A stretch of 64,000 bases of DNA from a bacterium (GCA_020625875.1 JAHLAX010000048.1:1-64000); one strand, 5' to 3'; positions 49,873-59,820 are shown, numbered from the stretch's first letter. The notes: a model not told the origin generated them from the letters alone. Numbers and translations: made by a program.

Positions 49873-51165
49873 ATGAATTTTAATATAATTACACTTGGCT
49901 GCAAGGTCAATCAGTATGAAAGCCAGATGATGACCGAGCTTCTTAAAAGCAACGGTTTTACTCTATCGTCAGATAAAGACAAGGCTGACATCACAATAAT
50001 TAATACCTGTACCGTTACAGCTGTGACAGACGCTAAAAACCGAAAAATAATCCATAAAACACGCCGCAATAATCCTGACGGTATTATTGTTCTCACAGGC
50101 TGTATGCCACAGGCGTTCCCCGACAGAACCACGGACTTTGACGGGTGCGATATAGTGTTGGGTAATAAGCGTCGTAAAATGCTTGTTGATTCTATTAACG
50201 AGTTTTTAACTACACATCAGCAGATTATAAATATTGAAACTCACGATAATAAAAACGCTGAATATGAAAGTTTTACTGTTCAGAATTTTGAAGGTCATAC
50301 TCGCGCGTTTGTCAAGATTGAGGACGGCTGCAACCGCTTTTGCTCATATTGTATTATTCCATACGCAAGAGGCAGAGTGCGCAGCAAGAGACCCGAGGAT
50401 ATTAAGACAGAGATTGAAAATCTCGCTCAGAATAGCTATAAGGAAATTGTGCTTGTCGGTATTAATTTGTCCGCTTACGGTCAGGGAAAGAGTTTTAACC
50501 TAGCCGACGCTGTTGATATAGCATGCTCCGTTGACGGGATAGAGCGCGTCAGGCTCGGCTCTTTTGAGCCCGAGATGATGTATAAGGAATTAATTGAGAG
50601 ATTTTCGCGTCAGGAAAAATTCTGCCCGCAGTTTCATCTTTCGCTTCAAAGCGGTTGTAACGCTACGTTAAAGCGTATGCGCCGTCAGTATGACTGCGAC
50701 GAATACCTCAGAATAGTCGAAACTCTGCGTAATAACTTTGATAACGCGTCTATCACAACCGATGTTATGGTGGGCTTCGCGGGCGAGACTGACGAAGAAT
50801 TCAACGAGAGCCTTGAGTTTGTTAAGAAAGTCGGCTTCTCAAAGGTCCATGTTTTTCCGTATTCTCAGCGCAAGGGCACGTTAGCCGATAAGATGGACAA
50901 TCAAATTGACCCGAAAACCAAAGACGCTCGTTCAAAGCTTATGACCAAAGAATGTGATATTCTTCGAAAAAACTTCTTTGAATCGCAGGTCGGCTTGACC
51001 GAAACTGTCCTCGTGGAACGTTTCAGAAACAACGAATACTATGAAGGCTATACAATGAATTACACGCCCGTCAGAATATACTGCGAGAATATTCCGACAG
51101 GCGAGATTGTAAATGTAAAGCTCACAGAAGCTTTTGATGATTATTGTGTTGGTGAGTTAGTTTAG
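49873..51165 (+). CDS. mtaB: tRNA t6A37 methylthiotransferase
   Basis: ITLGCKVNQYESQMM, INTCTVTAVTDAKNRKIIHK, VKIEDGCNRFCSYCIIPYARG radical-SAM C-x3-C-x2-C, C-terminal TRAM. Confidence 0.95.
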   Translation: MNFNIITLGCKVNQYESQMMTELLKSNGFTLSSDKDKADITIINTCTVTAVTDAKNRKIIHKTRRNNPDGIIVLTGCMPQAFPDRTTDFDGCDIVLGNKRRKMLVDSINEFLTTHQQIINIETHDNKNAEYESFTVQNFEGHTRAFVKIEDGCNRFCSYCIIPYARGRVRSKRPEDIKTEIENLAQNSYKEIVLVGINLSAYGQGKSFNLADAVDIACSVDGIERVRLGSFEPEMMYKELIERFSRQEKFCPQFHLSLQSGCNATLKRMRRQYDCDEYLRIVETLRNNFDNASITTDVMVGFAGETDEEFNESLEFVKKVGFSKVHVFPYSQRKGTLADKMDNQIDPKTKDARSKLMTKECDILRKNFFESQVGLTETVLVERFRNNEYYEGYTMNYTPVRIYCENIPTGEIVNVKLTEAFDDYCVGELV

Positions 51166-52350
51166 TTCATTTATAAAGCTTTTGACTTCTTTTTGAGCGT
51201 CTTTTCTTATTAAATCAGCGTAGCTGTAGAAGATTACGCCTTTAAGATTATTCTTTCTGACAAGCTCCAGCTCGTTTTTGAGAATGTTATTTCTGCTTAA
51301 CCATGTACCTGAATCGCTGTCGGTTCCCACTTTATAGCCCGCTAAACCGATGTACAGTTTTACGCTTTCGTTGTATTCAAGCGATTTCCATATTTTAAGC
51401 GCGTCCTTGAATTTCAGCGCGGGATTATCCAGACTATAATATAGCTGCGGACAAATAAAATCTACATAGCCGTACTGTGAGCACCAGCTTTTAACATCAG
51501 CGTACATTTCATAGTCGTTTTCAATGTTGCCCTGCGGCGAGATTGAAAACAGCTTTCCGTACTTATGGCATATACTGAAACAATCCGCGACCAGAGTGTT
51601 TACATTAGCTATACGCCATTCATCGAGGGGCAGGGCATTTTCTTTCAGCTTGCTTCTGTAGTTCTTATACTGCTTTTTATCGATGCTTTTACTATCACTC
51701 GGATAGAAGTAGTCATCGAATTGAACGCCGTCAACGTCATAATTCTCAACAATTTCTCTGACGCCGTTTTCAATAAGAGTTCTGGCTTTTTTGAGCGCGG
51801 GGTTAAGATAGATGTTGCCGTTTACCTTTACGCCGAGGCTTTTGTCCTTAACATAAGGATTATCTTGACTTAACTTTTGTCCGCCCTTGTGCTTTATTCT
51901 GTAGGGGTTCACCCAGACGTGAATCTTAAGCCCGAGCTTGTGCGAGTACTCAACCATATATTTAAGCGCGTCATAGCCTACGTTTTTTCCTTGTTTTCCC
52001 GACAGAATATGAGAGTTTGGGTAATACTTCGATTTATACAAAGCGTCTGAGAACGGTCTTATGTGCACTATAAGAGTGTTAAAATTATTGTTTTTAGCGT
52101 TTTCGGCTATTCTGTTAAACTTATTCATAAAGCTCTTTAACGAATAGTCCGTGCCGCTCATATCAAGGTCCATATATGTAACCCAAAGTCCTCGCGTTTC
52201 CTCATCGCTTATGACGACAGTTTTAATCACTTTATCGCTTTTCTTTTTAACGCTCGTCTCTTTTGGGTTTAAATTCGAAACCGCCAGAAGCGCTATCAGC
52301 ATAATAACAGCAATTATTATAGGAATATTATTTTTAATTCTTTTTTTCAT
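51157..52350 (-). CDS. Family 10-like glycosyl hydrolase (GHL10/DUF187), N-terminal signal/TM anchor
   Basis: EETRGLWVTYMDLDMSG, GLKIHVWVNPYRIKHKGG, DVDGVQFDDYFYP, SISPQGNIENDYEMYADVKSWCSQYGYVDFICPQLYY; ATG 52350 with gagg. Confidence 0.9.
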   Translation of the reverse strand: MKKRIKNNIPIIIAVIMLIALLAVSNLNPKETSVKKKSDKVIKTVVISDEETRGLWVTYMDLDMSGTDYSLKSFMNKFNRIAENAKNNNFNTLIVHIRPFSDALYKSKYYPNSHILSGKQGKNVGYDALKYMVEYSHKLGLKIHVWVNPYRIKHKGGQKLSQDNPYVKDKSLGVKVNGNIYLNPALKKARTLIENGVREIVENYDVDGVQFDDYFYPSDSKSIDKKQYKNYRSKLKENALPLDEWRIANVNTLVADCFSICHKYGKLFSISPQGNIENDYEMYADVKSWCSQYGYVDFICPQLYYSLDNPALKFKDALKIWKSLEYNESVKLYIGLAGYKVGTDSDSGTWLSRNNILKNELELVRKNNLKGVIFYSYADLIRKDAQKEVKSFINELN

Positions 52351-52363
52351 TTTTGACCTCATT

Positions 52364-52633
52364 ATGAAATATTTTATTATTTATTTGATTATCATCAATA
52401 TTATCGCGGTTATTGTTACAATCGTTGATAAGATAAAAGCTAAATACCATAAGTGGCGCGTCAGCGAAGCCGCTCTGCTGATAATCTCTGCTTTGTGCGG
52501 TTCTGTGGGTATGTATATCACAATGCTGATTATCCGCCACAAAACCCGAAAACTTAAGTTTATGCTTGGTATACCGCTGATTTTCATTGTAGAGTTCGCG
52601 GCTTTTCTTTTGGTGATGAATTATGTCTTCTAA
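52364..52633 (+). CDS. DUF1294 family membrane protein
   Basis: VDKIKAKYHKWRVSEAALLIISALCGSVGMYITMLIIRHKTRKLKFMLGIPLIF. Confidence 0.88.
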   Translation: MKYFIIYLIIINIIAVIVTIVDKIKAKYHKWRVSEAALLIISALCGSVGMYITMLIIRHKTRKLKFMLGIPLIFIVEFAAFLLVMNYVF

Positions 52634-53483
52634 ACAGCTTTTATTTACTGTTCCCGATGACTGCGAAGGTATGAAATTACGAACATATCTTAGAAAAAAG
52701 TGCGGTGTTTCCGCTCGTATAATAACACTCCTTAAGCGAGAAAAAGACGGAATTTTGAGGGATAATAAAATTATCAGAACTGTTGATACAATAAATAGCG
52801 GAGATATAATCATTCTGAATCTACCCGATGATAAAAACGAAATTACTCCGATTAAAGGCGATTTAAAGGTGCTATTTGAGGATGATTATATTATCGCGAT
52901 TGATAAGCCCGCGGGGATGCCTGTGCATCCTACCAAGGTGCATCAGCTGGATACTCTCGCCAATATTCTGAAATACATACAGAACGAGAGGGGAGAGAGC
53001 TACACTTTCCGCGCCGTTAACCGTCTTGATAAGGATACTTCTGGTATTGTCCTGATTGCCAAAGATAAATATACCGCTACCGCGCTTCAAAACAGCGTTG
53101 ATAAAACATACTTAGCGGTATGTGAGGGTGTTATTACGGAAAGCGGAACTATTGATAAACCTATAGGTCTTAAAGATGGTCATACCGTTCAGCGAGAGGT
53201 GAGAGCGGACGGCAAACACGCAGTAACCCACTTTGCTCCGCTTAAAAACAATGGAGCTCATACCTTGCTCAAGATAACGCTCGAAACAGGCAGAACCCAC
53301 CAGATTCGCTGCCATATGGCGAGTATAGGGCATCCGCTCGCGGGCGACGATATGTACGGCGGCAGTCTTGATTATATAAAGCGTCAGGCTCTGCACTGCG
53401 AGAGCGTAAGCTTTGTTCATCCTATCACAAATGAAAATATCGTGATTAACAGTGACTTGCCTGAAGATATAAAAAGCATATAA
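52623..53483 (+). CDS. RluA-family pseudouridine synthase
   Basis: S4-like N-domain; IIAIDKPAGMPVHPT, FRAVNRLDKDTSGIVLIAKD, LETGRTHQIRCHMASIGHPLAGDDMYGG. Confidence 0.95.
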   Translation: MSSKQLLFTVPDDCEGMKLRTYLRKKCGVSARIITLLKREKDGILRDNKIIRTVDTINSGDIIILNLPDDKNEITPIKGDLKVLFEDDYIIAIDKPAGMPVHPTKVHQLDTLANILKYIQNERGESYTFRAVNRLDKDTSGIVLIAKDKYTATALQNSVDKTYLAVCEGVITESGTIDKPIGLKDGHTVQREVRADGKHAVTHFAPLKNNGAHTLLKITLETGRTHQIRCHMASIGHPLAGDDMYGGSLDYIKRQALHCESVSFVHPITNENIVINSDLPEDIKSI

Positions 53484-53490
53484 TATAATT

Positions 53491-53525
53491 ACAGGGAACT
53501 CAGATTATTGAGCTCCCTGCTTTTA
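53491..53525. terminator. Bidirectional terminator between convergent genes
   Basis: cagggaactca...tgagctccctg followed by cttttat. Confidence 0.7.
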
Positions 53526-53942
53526 TCATATCTTAATCTTCTTCTGTTTATTCACTCCGATTATACCCCCTAACGTCGAAAAAACAATCAGCGCCAGTAG
53601 TTTATAGAGCGTAAATATTGTTAATGATTCAACCGAGCGGCTTAATCCCGCGAGCAAAATTATAATGAATATTATAAAACCCGTTAATAAGCCTGTAATA
53701 AGTCCCGAACTTTTATTGAATCTAGCGGCGATATATCCACCTAAAAGTCCGCCGAGTGATAGAATAGCGAGGTTAACAACATTAATCGCCTCTTTCGGTA
53801 ATTTATCTGTCATTTGAAATACAAATGATGCTATAATAATCAATAAAGTTATTGCTATTGTAGCGCTTAATATGCCGAATATCAGGCTCTTTATTAACTT
53901 TTTATCTATAATATTGCTCTTAACTTTTTTATATGATTTCAT
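53526..53942 (-). CDS. TIGR04086-like four-TM membrane protein
   Basis: Size, four TM segments, GGLLGGYIAARFNKSSGLITGLLTGF; just downstream of yajC. Confidence 0.75.
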   Translation of the reverse strand: MKSYKKVKSNIIDKKLIKSLIFGILSATIAITLLIIIASFVFQMTDKLPKEAINVVNLAILSLGGLLGGYIAARFNKSSGLITGLLTGFIIFIIILLAGLSRSVESLTIFTLYKLLALIVFSTLGGIIGVNKQKKIKI

Positions 53943-53946
53943 AAAA

Positions 53947-53984
53947 AATCCCCCGAACATAATCTGTAAAGATTATATTCAGGG
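53947..53984 (-). terminator. Terminator of yajC
   Basis: ccccgaacataatct...agattatattcagggg long stem with A/T flanks. Confidence 0.65.
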
Positions 53985-54004
53985 GATAAGTGTTTTATAA
54001 CTGA

Positions 54005-54394
54005 TTACTGATCTTTTTTCTTGAATAAGCCTGAGAGAAAGCCTTTCTTTTCGGTAGTCTGAGCTGTTGGTTCTTTTTGAGTATCAACAGAAGAAATGCA
54101 CCATCTCTTCATCTTCATCTTTACTCTGTCTGAGCCAGTCTCGATGATGATAGCGTCCTCATCTTCTTTGATAGCGACAATACGACCAGATATTCCGCCG
54201 ATAGTTGTAATTTCATCGCCGATTTCAACACTGTTTCTAAGCTCTGCCTCTTGTTTCTTCTTCTTTGAGTTAGGTCTGATAAGGAAGAAATAGAGCGCGC
54301 CAAAAATAGCGACATAGATAACGATAATTAAAACCATAGGGAAGTTGCCCTGTTGACCGGCGGCACCGTCAAGAGTATGTGATAAAAAGTTCAT
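54005..54394 (-). CDS. yajC: Preprotein translocase subunit YajC
   Basis: ALYFFLIRPNSKKKKQEAELRNSVEIGDEITTIGGISGRIVAIKEDEDAIIIETGSDRVKMKMKRWCIS. Confidence 0.95.
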   Translation of the reverse strand: MNFLSHTLDGAAGQQGNFPMVLIIVIYVAIFGALYFFLIRPNSKKKKQEAELRNSVEIGDEITTIGGISGRIVAIKEDEDAIIIETGSDRVKMKMKRWCISSVDTQKEPTAQTTEKKGFLSGLFKKKDQ

Positions 54395-54495
54395 AATATT
54401 ATATCCTTTCTTTTTTAATAATCCGTTTAGCAGTATATCAAAAAATATAGTAACTTGCAAGGATAATTTGCTATTTGATACATATTTGATTGATT

Positions 54496-55626
54496 TTATA
54501 TACGATTGCCGAGTATATTACGGTAAGTTTTGTGGAATTTATCGAATGTTCCCGCCTCAATTTCCTCACGAATGCGCTCCATAAGTGTATTATAGAAGTG
54601 AAGATTATGAATAACGCACAGCCTCATTCCGAGCATTTCGCCCGCTTTCATAAGATGGCGAATATAAGCGCGGCTGAAATTCTGACACACAGAGCACGAG
54701 CACATCTCGTCAATTGGGCTCTCGTCAAGCTCATATTTAGCGTTCATAATATTGCGTATTCCGCTCCATGTGAACAGATGACCGTGGCGGGCGTTTCGGC
54801 TGGGCATAACGCAGTCGAACATATCGACGCCTCTGTAAACCGCTTCAATGATATTCACGGGTGTTCCCACACCCATAAGATAACGAGGTTTATCTTTCGG
54901 CATATACGGCATAACTTCCTCGATGATTTCATACATTACCTCGGTTTCTTCACCTACCGCAAGTCCGCCTATTGCGTAGCCCGCAAGGTCAAGCTCCGCG
55001 ATTTCTTTCATATGCTCAACGCGTAGGTCTTTATAGATTCCGCCCTGGTTAATGCCAAACAGCTTTTGTTCTTTATTGATAGTATCGTCTAGTGAGTTGA
55101 GCCTGTTAAGCTCAGTTTTACAGCGTTTGAGCCATCTCGCGGTCAAATTTGCCGAGTTCTTTGTATAATCATACGGGGAAGGATTCTCGACACACTCGTC
55201 GAACGCCATAGCGATTGTCGAACCGAGGTTTGACTGGATTTGCATACTAAGCTCAGGCGTCATATTGATCTTATGACCGTCGATATGAGAGTTGAAGGTT
55301 ACGCCTTCTTCCGTTATATTTCTCAGCTTCGCGAGCGAAAACACCTGAAACCCGCCGCTGTCTGTGAGTATAGGACCGTCCCATTTAGTGAATTTATGAA
55401 GACCGCCTAGTGTTTTTACATTTTCATCGCCTGGGCGTAAATGCAAATGATATGTATTGCTCAGCATAATCTGGCACTTGACGTCTTTAAGGTCAAACGC
55501 CGAGAGCGCGCCTTTAATCGCTCCCGCTGTCGCAACGTTCATAAACGCGGGAGTTTGTACATTTCCGTGTACAGTTTTAATCACGCCTCTGCGTGCGCTG
55601 TCCTGAGTTGTTTTTATCTCAAACAT
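54496..55626 (-). CDS. tgt: tRNA-guanine transglycosylase
   Basis: PAFMNVATAGAIKG, ILTDSGGFQVFSLAKLRNITEEGVTFNSHIDG, GYAIGGLAVGE, CxCxxC zinc motif CSCSVCQNFS. Confidence 0.97.
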   Translation of the reverse strand: MFEIKTTQDSARRGVIKTVHGNVQTPAFMNVATAGAIKGALSAFDLKDVKCQIMLSNTYHLHLRPGDENVKTLGGLHKFTKWDGPILTDSGGFQVFSLAKLRNITEEGVTFNSHIDGHKINMTPELSMQIQSNLGSTIAMAFDECVENPSPYDYTKNSANLTARWLKRCKTELNRLNSLDDTINKEQKLFGINQGGIYKDLRVEHMKEIAELDLAGYAIGGLAVGEETEVMYEIIEEVMPYMPKDKPRYLMGVGTPVNIIEAVYRGVDMFDCVMPSRNARHGHLFTWSGIRNIMNAKYELDESPIDEMCSCSVCQNFSRAYIRHLMKAGEMLGMRLCVIHNLHFYNTLMERIREEIEAGTFDKFHKTYRNILGNRI

Positions 55627-55637
55627 AATTTATATCC

Positions 55638-56663
55638 TCACAATATAGCCATCGCGTCGCCAAAGCTGAAAAAGCGATATTTCTCGTCGACAGCTGTTTT
55701 GTACGCGTTCATAATATTGTCAAATCCCGCGTAGGCGGACACCAGCATAATCAGCGTGCTTTCGGGCAAATGAAAATTAGTAATAAGCCCGTCGAGCACT
55801 TTGAACTCATAACCTGGGTATATAAAAATATCAGTCCAGCCGTCACAGGGTTTAATCTCACCAAAGTTTGTCGCGACGCTCTCTAAAGTTCTGCAGGAGG
55901 TAGTGCCGACCGCGATAACCCGTCCGCCGTTTTTCTTTGTTTCGTTGATAATATCAGCGGTATCCTTTGGGATTTCATAATGCTCGCTGTGCATTTTGTG
56001 CTTCGTGACATCGTCTACCTTGACAGGTCTGAATGTCCCAAGCCCGACGTGAAGTGTTACATAGGCGATTTTTATGCCTTTAGCTTTAATTTTGTCCATA
56101 AGCTCGGTTGTAAAATGAAGTCCCGCGGTTGGAGCGGCGGCGGAGCCGAGCTCGTTTGAATATACTGTCTGGTATCGTTCTTTATCCTCGAGCTTCGCGG
56201 TTATATAAGGGGGGAGGGGCATCTGACCGATTTTATCCAGTGTCGCGAAAAAGTTTTCGTCACAGTCAAAGTCAACAACTCTGTTGCCGTCGTCCTTAAC
56301 CTCAACAACTGTAGCGTTCATAAGTCCGTCGCCGAACGAAAATCTTGCGCCTTCTCTGGCTTTTTTACCTGGCTTACATAAGGTTTCCCATCTGTTGCCG
56401 CTGATTTGCTTGAGCAAAAGAAACTCAACATTAGCTCCTGTCTCAGCTTTTGTGCCGAAAATTCTCGCGGGTATAACCCTTGAATCGTTGGCGATAAGAC
56501 AGTCACCTTCGTTTAAATAATCTATTATATCAAAAAAATGCTTATGCTCAATTTTACCGCTGTTTTTATCAAGCACCAAAAGCCTTGAGCTGTCTCTCGG
56601 CTCAACAGGAGTCTGAGCGATAAGCTCCTTGGGTAATTCGTAGTAAAAATCACTGGTTTTCAT
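55638..56663 (-). CDS. queA: S-adenosylmethionine:tRNA ribosyltransferase-isomerase
   Basis: [67 protein letters not shown]-like ending. Confidence 0.97.
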   Translation of the reverse strand: MKTSDFYYELPKELIAQTPVEPRDSSRLLVLDKNSGKIEHKHFFDIIDYLNEGDCLIANDSRVIPARIFGTKAETGANVEFLLLKQISGNRWETLCKPGKKAREGARFSFGDGLMNATVVEVKDDGNRVVDFDCDENFFATLDKIGQMPLPPYITAKLEDKERYQTVYSNELGSAAAPTAGLHFTTELMDKIKAKGIKIAYVTLHVGLGTFRPVKVDDVTKHKMHSEHYEIPKDTADIINETKKNGGRVIAVGTTSCRTLESVATNFGEIKPCDGWTDIFIYPGYEFKVLDGLITNFHLPESTLIMLVSAYAGFDNIMNAYKTAVDEKYRFFSFGDAMAIL

Positions 56664-56707
56664 AAAAATTCCTCATAAATACTCGCTATTTTATTACTAT
56701 TTTGTAA

Positions 56708-56736
56708 TTGACATTGATACCTATTAATGGTATATT
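56708..56736 (+). promoter_or_regulatory. Candidate sigmaA promoter of asd-dapA-dapB (TTGACA-17-TATATT)
   Basis: -35 56708-56713, -10 56731-56736. Confidence 0.75.
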
Positions 56737-56829
56737 ATAGAATAGAGTATAACTATATATAGTATAATAATACATTTGTGAGAAACTTACAACTGTTTTT
56801 AAGAAATTGTAATATTATGGAGGATCAAT

Positions 56830-57909
56830 ATGAAAAAGTTTAACGTTGGTATTATCGGCGCCACGGGAATGGTAGGTCAGAGATTCATTCTCTTACTGCA
56901 TAATCATCCGTGGTTTAATATCACAACCCTTGCAGCGAGCTCACGCAGCGCGGGCAAAAAGTACGGAGAGCTGATGGATGGCCGCTGGCTTCTTCAGCAG
57001 GATATGCCCGAGCAGGTCAAAGATATGGTTGTTATGGACGCCGCTGAAGTTGAGAAAGTAGCTTCTACAGTTGATTTCTGCTTCTGCGCTGTTAATATGA
57101 AAAAAGACGAAATCAAAGCTCTCGAGGAAGCCTACGCTAAGGCTGAGTGTCCTATTGTTTCAAACAACTCAGCTAACCGCTTTACTCCTGATGTTCCCAT
57201 GGTTATCCCCGAGATTAACGCTGACCATATCAAGATTATCGAGGCTCAGCGAAAACGTCTGGGTACTAAACGCGGTTTTGTAGCAGTTAAATCCAATTGC
57301 TCCCTGCAGAGTTATGTACCCGCTATTCATCCTCTCAAAAAATTCGGTGTAAACAAAGTTCTCGCCTGTACATATCAGGCAATCTCAGGCGCTGGTAAAA
57401 ACTTCAATACCTGGCCCGAGATGGTTGATAACCTTATTCCGTATATCGGCGGTGAGGAAGAAAAATCCGAGAAAGAACCGCTCAAAATCTGGGGTAATAT
57501 CAAAAACGGCGAGATTGTCAATAATAACGATATAGCTATTACATCTCAGTGCCTCAGAGTACCTGTTTCGGACGGTCACACAGCCGCGGTATTTATGTCA
57601 TTTGAGGGCGACGCTCCGTCAGTTGATGAGGTTATCAAAACATGGGAGAATTATAAAGGCAGAGCTCAGGAGCTTGAGCTCCCCAGCGCCCCTAAACATT
57701 TTCTGCATTATTTCACTGAGCCCGATCATCCTCAGATTAAGGAAGCCCGCGACGTTGAAGGCGGTATGGCTGTATCTGTTGGCAGACTCAGAGAAGATAC
57801 ACAGTATGATATGAAATTTGTATGTATGTCTCATAACACTCTCAGAGGCGCGGCAGGCGGCGCTGTTCTTCTTGCTGAATTACTCTGCGCAGAGGGTTAT
57901 ATGGATTAA
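56830..57909 (+). CDS. asd: Aspartate-semialdehyde dehydrogenase (archaeal/fungal-type)
   Basis: VGIIGATGMVGQRFI, SNNSANRFTPDVPMVIPEIN, KSNCSLQSYVPA catalytic Cys; dapA/dapB follow. Confidence 0.93.
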   Translation: MKKFNVGIIGATGMVGQRFILLLHNHPWFNITTLAASSRSAGKKYGELMDGRWLLQQDMPEQVKDMVVMDAAEVEKVASTVDFCFCAVNMKKDEIKALEEAYAKAECPIVSNNSANRFTPDVPMVIPEINADHIKIIEAQRKRLGTKRGFVAVKSNCSLQSYVPAIHPLKKFGVNKVLACTYQAISGAGKNFNTWPEMVDNLIPYIGGEEEKSEKEPLKIWGNIKNGEIVNNNDIAITSQCLRVPVSDGHTAAVFMSFEGDAPSVDEVIKTWENYKGRAQELELPSAPKHFLHYFTEPDHPQIKEARDVEGGMAVSVGRLREDTQYDMKFVCMSHNTLRGAAGGAVLLAELLCAEGYMD

Positions 57910-57932
57910 TATTGAATTTGGAGGTTAATTAG

Positions 57933-58835
57933 ATGTCAAAGCCAATTTTTACAGGCTCAGGTGTAGCCCTTATTACACCTTTTAATTCCGATTTAACCGT
58001 TAATTATCCCGCTTTGGAAGAACTCCTTGAGTTCCATATCGCCAACGGCACCGACGCTATTATTGCTTGCGGTACAACGGGCGAGGCGGCTACTTTAACT
58101 GAAAAGGAGCACTGCGAGGTTCTCAACTTCGTTGCCGAAAAAGTTAACCACCGTGTGCCCGTAATCGGCGGCACGGGCAGCAACGATACCCGCACTGCTA
58201 TCGAGCTTTCTCAGTCCGCTCAGAAGAGCGGTATTGACGCTATTTTAAGCGTTACTCCTTATTATAACAAGACTTCACAGGCGGGTTTGGTAAAGCATTT
58301 TAACACAATTGCCGACTCTGTAGATTTGCCCGTTATTCTCTATAATGTGCCTTCTCGTACAGGCTGCAATATTCAGCCCAAAACCTGTCTCGAGCTTTCA
58401 GAGCATCCCAATATCGTAGCTGTTAAAGAAGCCAGCGGCGATATTTCTCAGGTCGCTCTCATCCGTTCTCTTTGCGGCGATAAGCTTGATATTTATTCAG
58501 GTAATGATGACCAGACAGTTCCGTTTATGTCTTTAGGCGCTCTCGGCGTTATCTCTGTATTCGCTAACATTTGTCCTCAGGAAATGCACGATATTTGTCA
58601 GCTTTGTCTTGATAACGATTTCGCTGGAGCTCAGAAAATGCACTTCCATTACATTGAGCTTATGAATATAATGTTCAGCGATGTTAACCCGATTCCTGTT
58701 AAGACTGCTATGAACCTCTTTGGTTATGAAGCGGGCGAGTGCAGACTTCCGCTTGTTCCCATGAGCGCTAGCGCTTATCATAATCTTAAGGATTGTCTGT
58801 CAAAGTATAACTTAATAGGAAAGTATAAAGTTTAA
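57933..58835 (+). CDS. dapA: 4-hydroxy-tetrahydrodipicolinate synthase
   Basis: GSGVALITPFNSD, ACGTTGEAATLTEKEH, VTPYYNKTSQAGLVKHF, AVKEASGDISQ. Confidence 0.97.
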   Translation: MSKPIFTGSGVALITPFNSDLTVNYPALEELLEFHIANGTDAIIACGTTGEAATLTEKEHCEVLNFVAEKVNHRVPVIGGTGSNDTRTAIELSQSAQKSGIDAILSVTPYYNKTSQAGLVKHFNTIADSVDLPVILYNVPSRTGCNIQPKTCLELSEHPNIVAVKEASGDISQVALIRSLCGDKLDIYSGNDDQTVPFMSLGALGVISVFANICPQEMHDICQLCLDNDFAGAQKMHFHYIELMNIMFSDVNPIPVKTAMNLFGYEAGECRLPLVPMSASAYHNLKDCLSKYNLIGKYKV

Positions 58836-58848
58836 AGTTAAAAACATA

Positions 58849-58880
58849 AATAAGGCGTACGTTGTACGCCTTTTTCTTTA
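58849..58880 (+). terminator. Hairpin between dapA and dapB
   Basis: aaggcgtac-gtt-gtacgcctttttctt. Confidence 0.75.
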
Positions 58881-58895
58881 AAAGGATGTAGAAAA

Positions 58896-59660
58896 ATGAC
58901 TAAAATTGTATTATGCGGATGTAACGGAAAAATGGGACACGCTGTTGCTCAGGCTGCTAAGGAAAACGAAAAATGCACTGTCGTATGCGGCGTTGACGCT
59001 TTTGGCGAGAGCAACTATGATTTCCCTGTGTTCTCTGATTTCGCTCATGTAAATGTCGATGCTGATGTTATAATTGATTTTTCAAATCCAGCCTGTCTTG
59101 ATGATTTGCTCTGTTACGCTTTAAAGAACAAAACTCCCGCTGTAATCTGTACAACAGGATATTCCGAAGAACAAGTTGACAAAATAAAAAACGCTTCAAA
59201 TGAAATTGCCGTATTCTATTCTGGCAATATGTCGCTCGGCGTTAATCTTTTAATCGAACTCGCCAAGCAGGCGACAAAGGTTCTCGGCAACGATTTTGAC
59301 ATAGAAATCATAGAGAAGCATCATAACCTTAAACTTGACGCTCCATCGGGTACAGCGTTGATGATTGCTGACGGAATTTCAGAGGAACTCGAAAAAGAGC
59401 CTCAATATGTATACGACCGCCACAGCTATAGAAAGAAACGTTCAAAAAACGAGATAGGACTTCACGCTGTGCGCGGAGGTACGATAGTGGGTGAGCATGA
59501 TGTTATCTTCGCGGGAAATGATGAGGTCGTGACAATCACACATCAGGCTCAGTCAAAGGGACTTTTCGCCACAGGCGCTGTCAACGCGGCTGATTTTCTT
59601 AAAAATAAGCCCGCGGGAATGTATAATATGAGTATGATGCTCAGCGAAAAACTCAAATAA
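58896..59660 (+). CDS. dapB: 4-hydroxy-tetrahydrodipicolinate reductase
   Basis: IVLCGCNGKMGHAVAQAA, SGNMSLGVNLLIELAK, EIIEKHHNLKLDAPSGTALMIAD. Confidence 0.96.
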   Translation: MTKIVLCGCNGKMGHAVAQAAKENEKCTVVCGVDAFGESNYDFPVFSDFAHVNVDADVIIDFSNPACLDDLLCYALKNKTPAVICTTGYSEEQVDKIKNASNEIAVFYSGNMSLGVNLLIELAKQATKVLGNDFDIEIIEKHHNLKLDAPSGTALMIADGISEELEKEPQYVYDRHSYRKKRSKNEIGLHAVRGGTIVGEHDVIFAGNDEVVTITHQAQSKGLFATGAVNAADFLKNKPAGMYNMSMMLSEKLK

Positions 59661-59700
59661 AAACTTTATATTATGGGGCTGATTCAAAAGTCAGTCCCAT

Positions 59701-59779
59701 TGTCATTCTGAGCGTTAGCGAAGAATCTTTAATCGCTTGCTATCTAAGATTCTTCGTCGCTTTGCTCCTCAGAATGACA
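59701..59779. repeat. Dispersed palindrome family B, copy 2
   Basis: tgtcattctgagcgttagcgaagaatctt...aagattcttcgtcgctttgctcctcagaatgaca; arms match copy 1 (20849-20912) in inverted orientation. Confidence 0.85.
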
Positions 59780-59781
59780 CA

Positions 59782-59820
59782 AAGAGCGCAGCTCAATCGT
59801 TTTTGAGCCAGCGCTTTTTT
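59782..59820 (+). terminator. Terminator-like hairpin downstream of palindrome B copy 2
   Basis: agcgcagctcaa-tcgttt-ttgagccagcgct followed by ttttt. Confidence 0.7.

Noticed and set aside
54490-55026. 178-aa plus-strand ORF opposite tgt
   Set aside because: Shadow of tgt; composition and lack of start signals do not support a gene.
56664-56829. Lysine riboswitch or T-box upstream of asd
   Set aside because: Region is only 166 bp, lacks T-box (TGGNACC) and L-box signatures.
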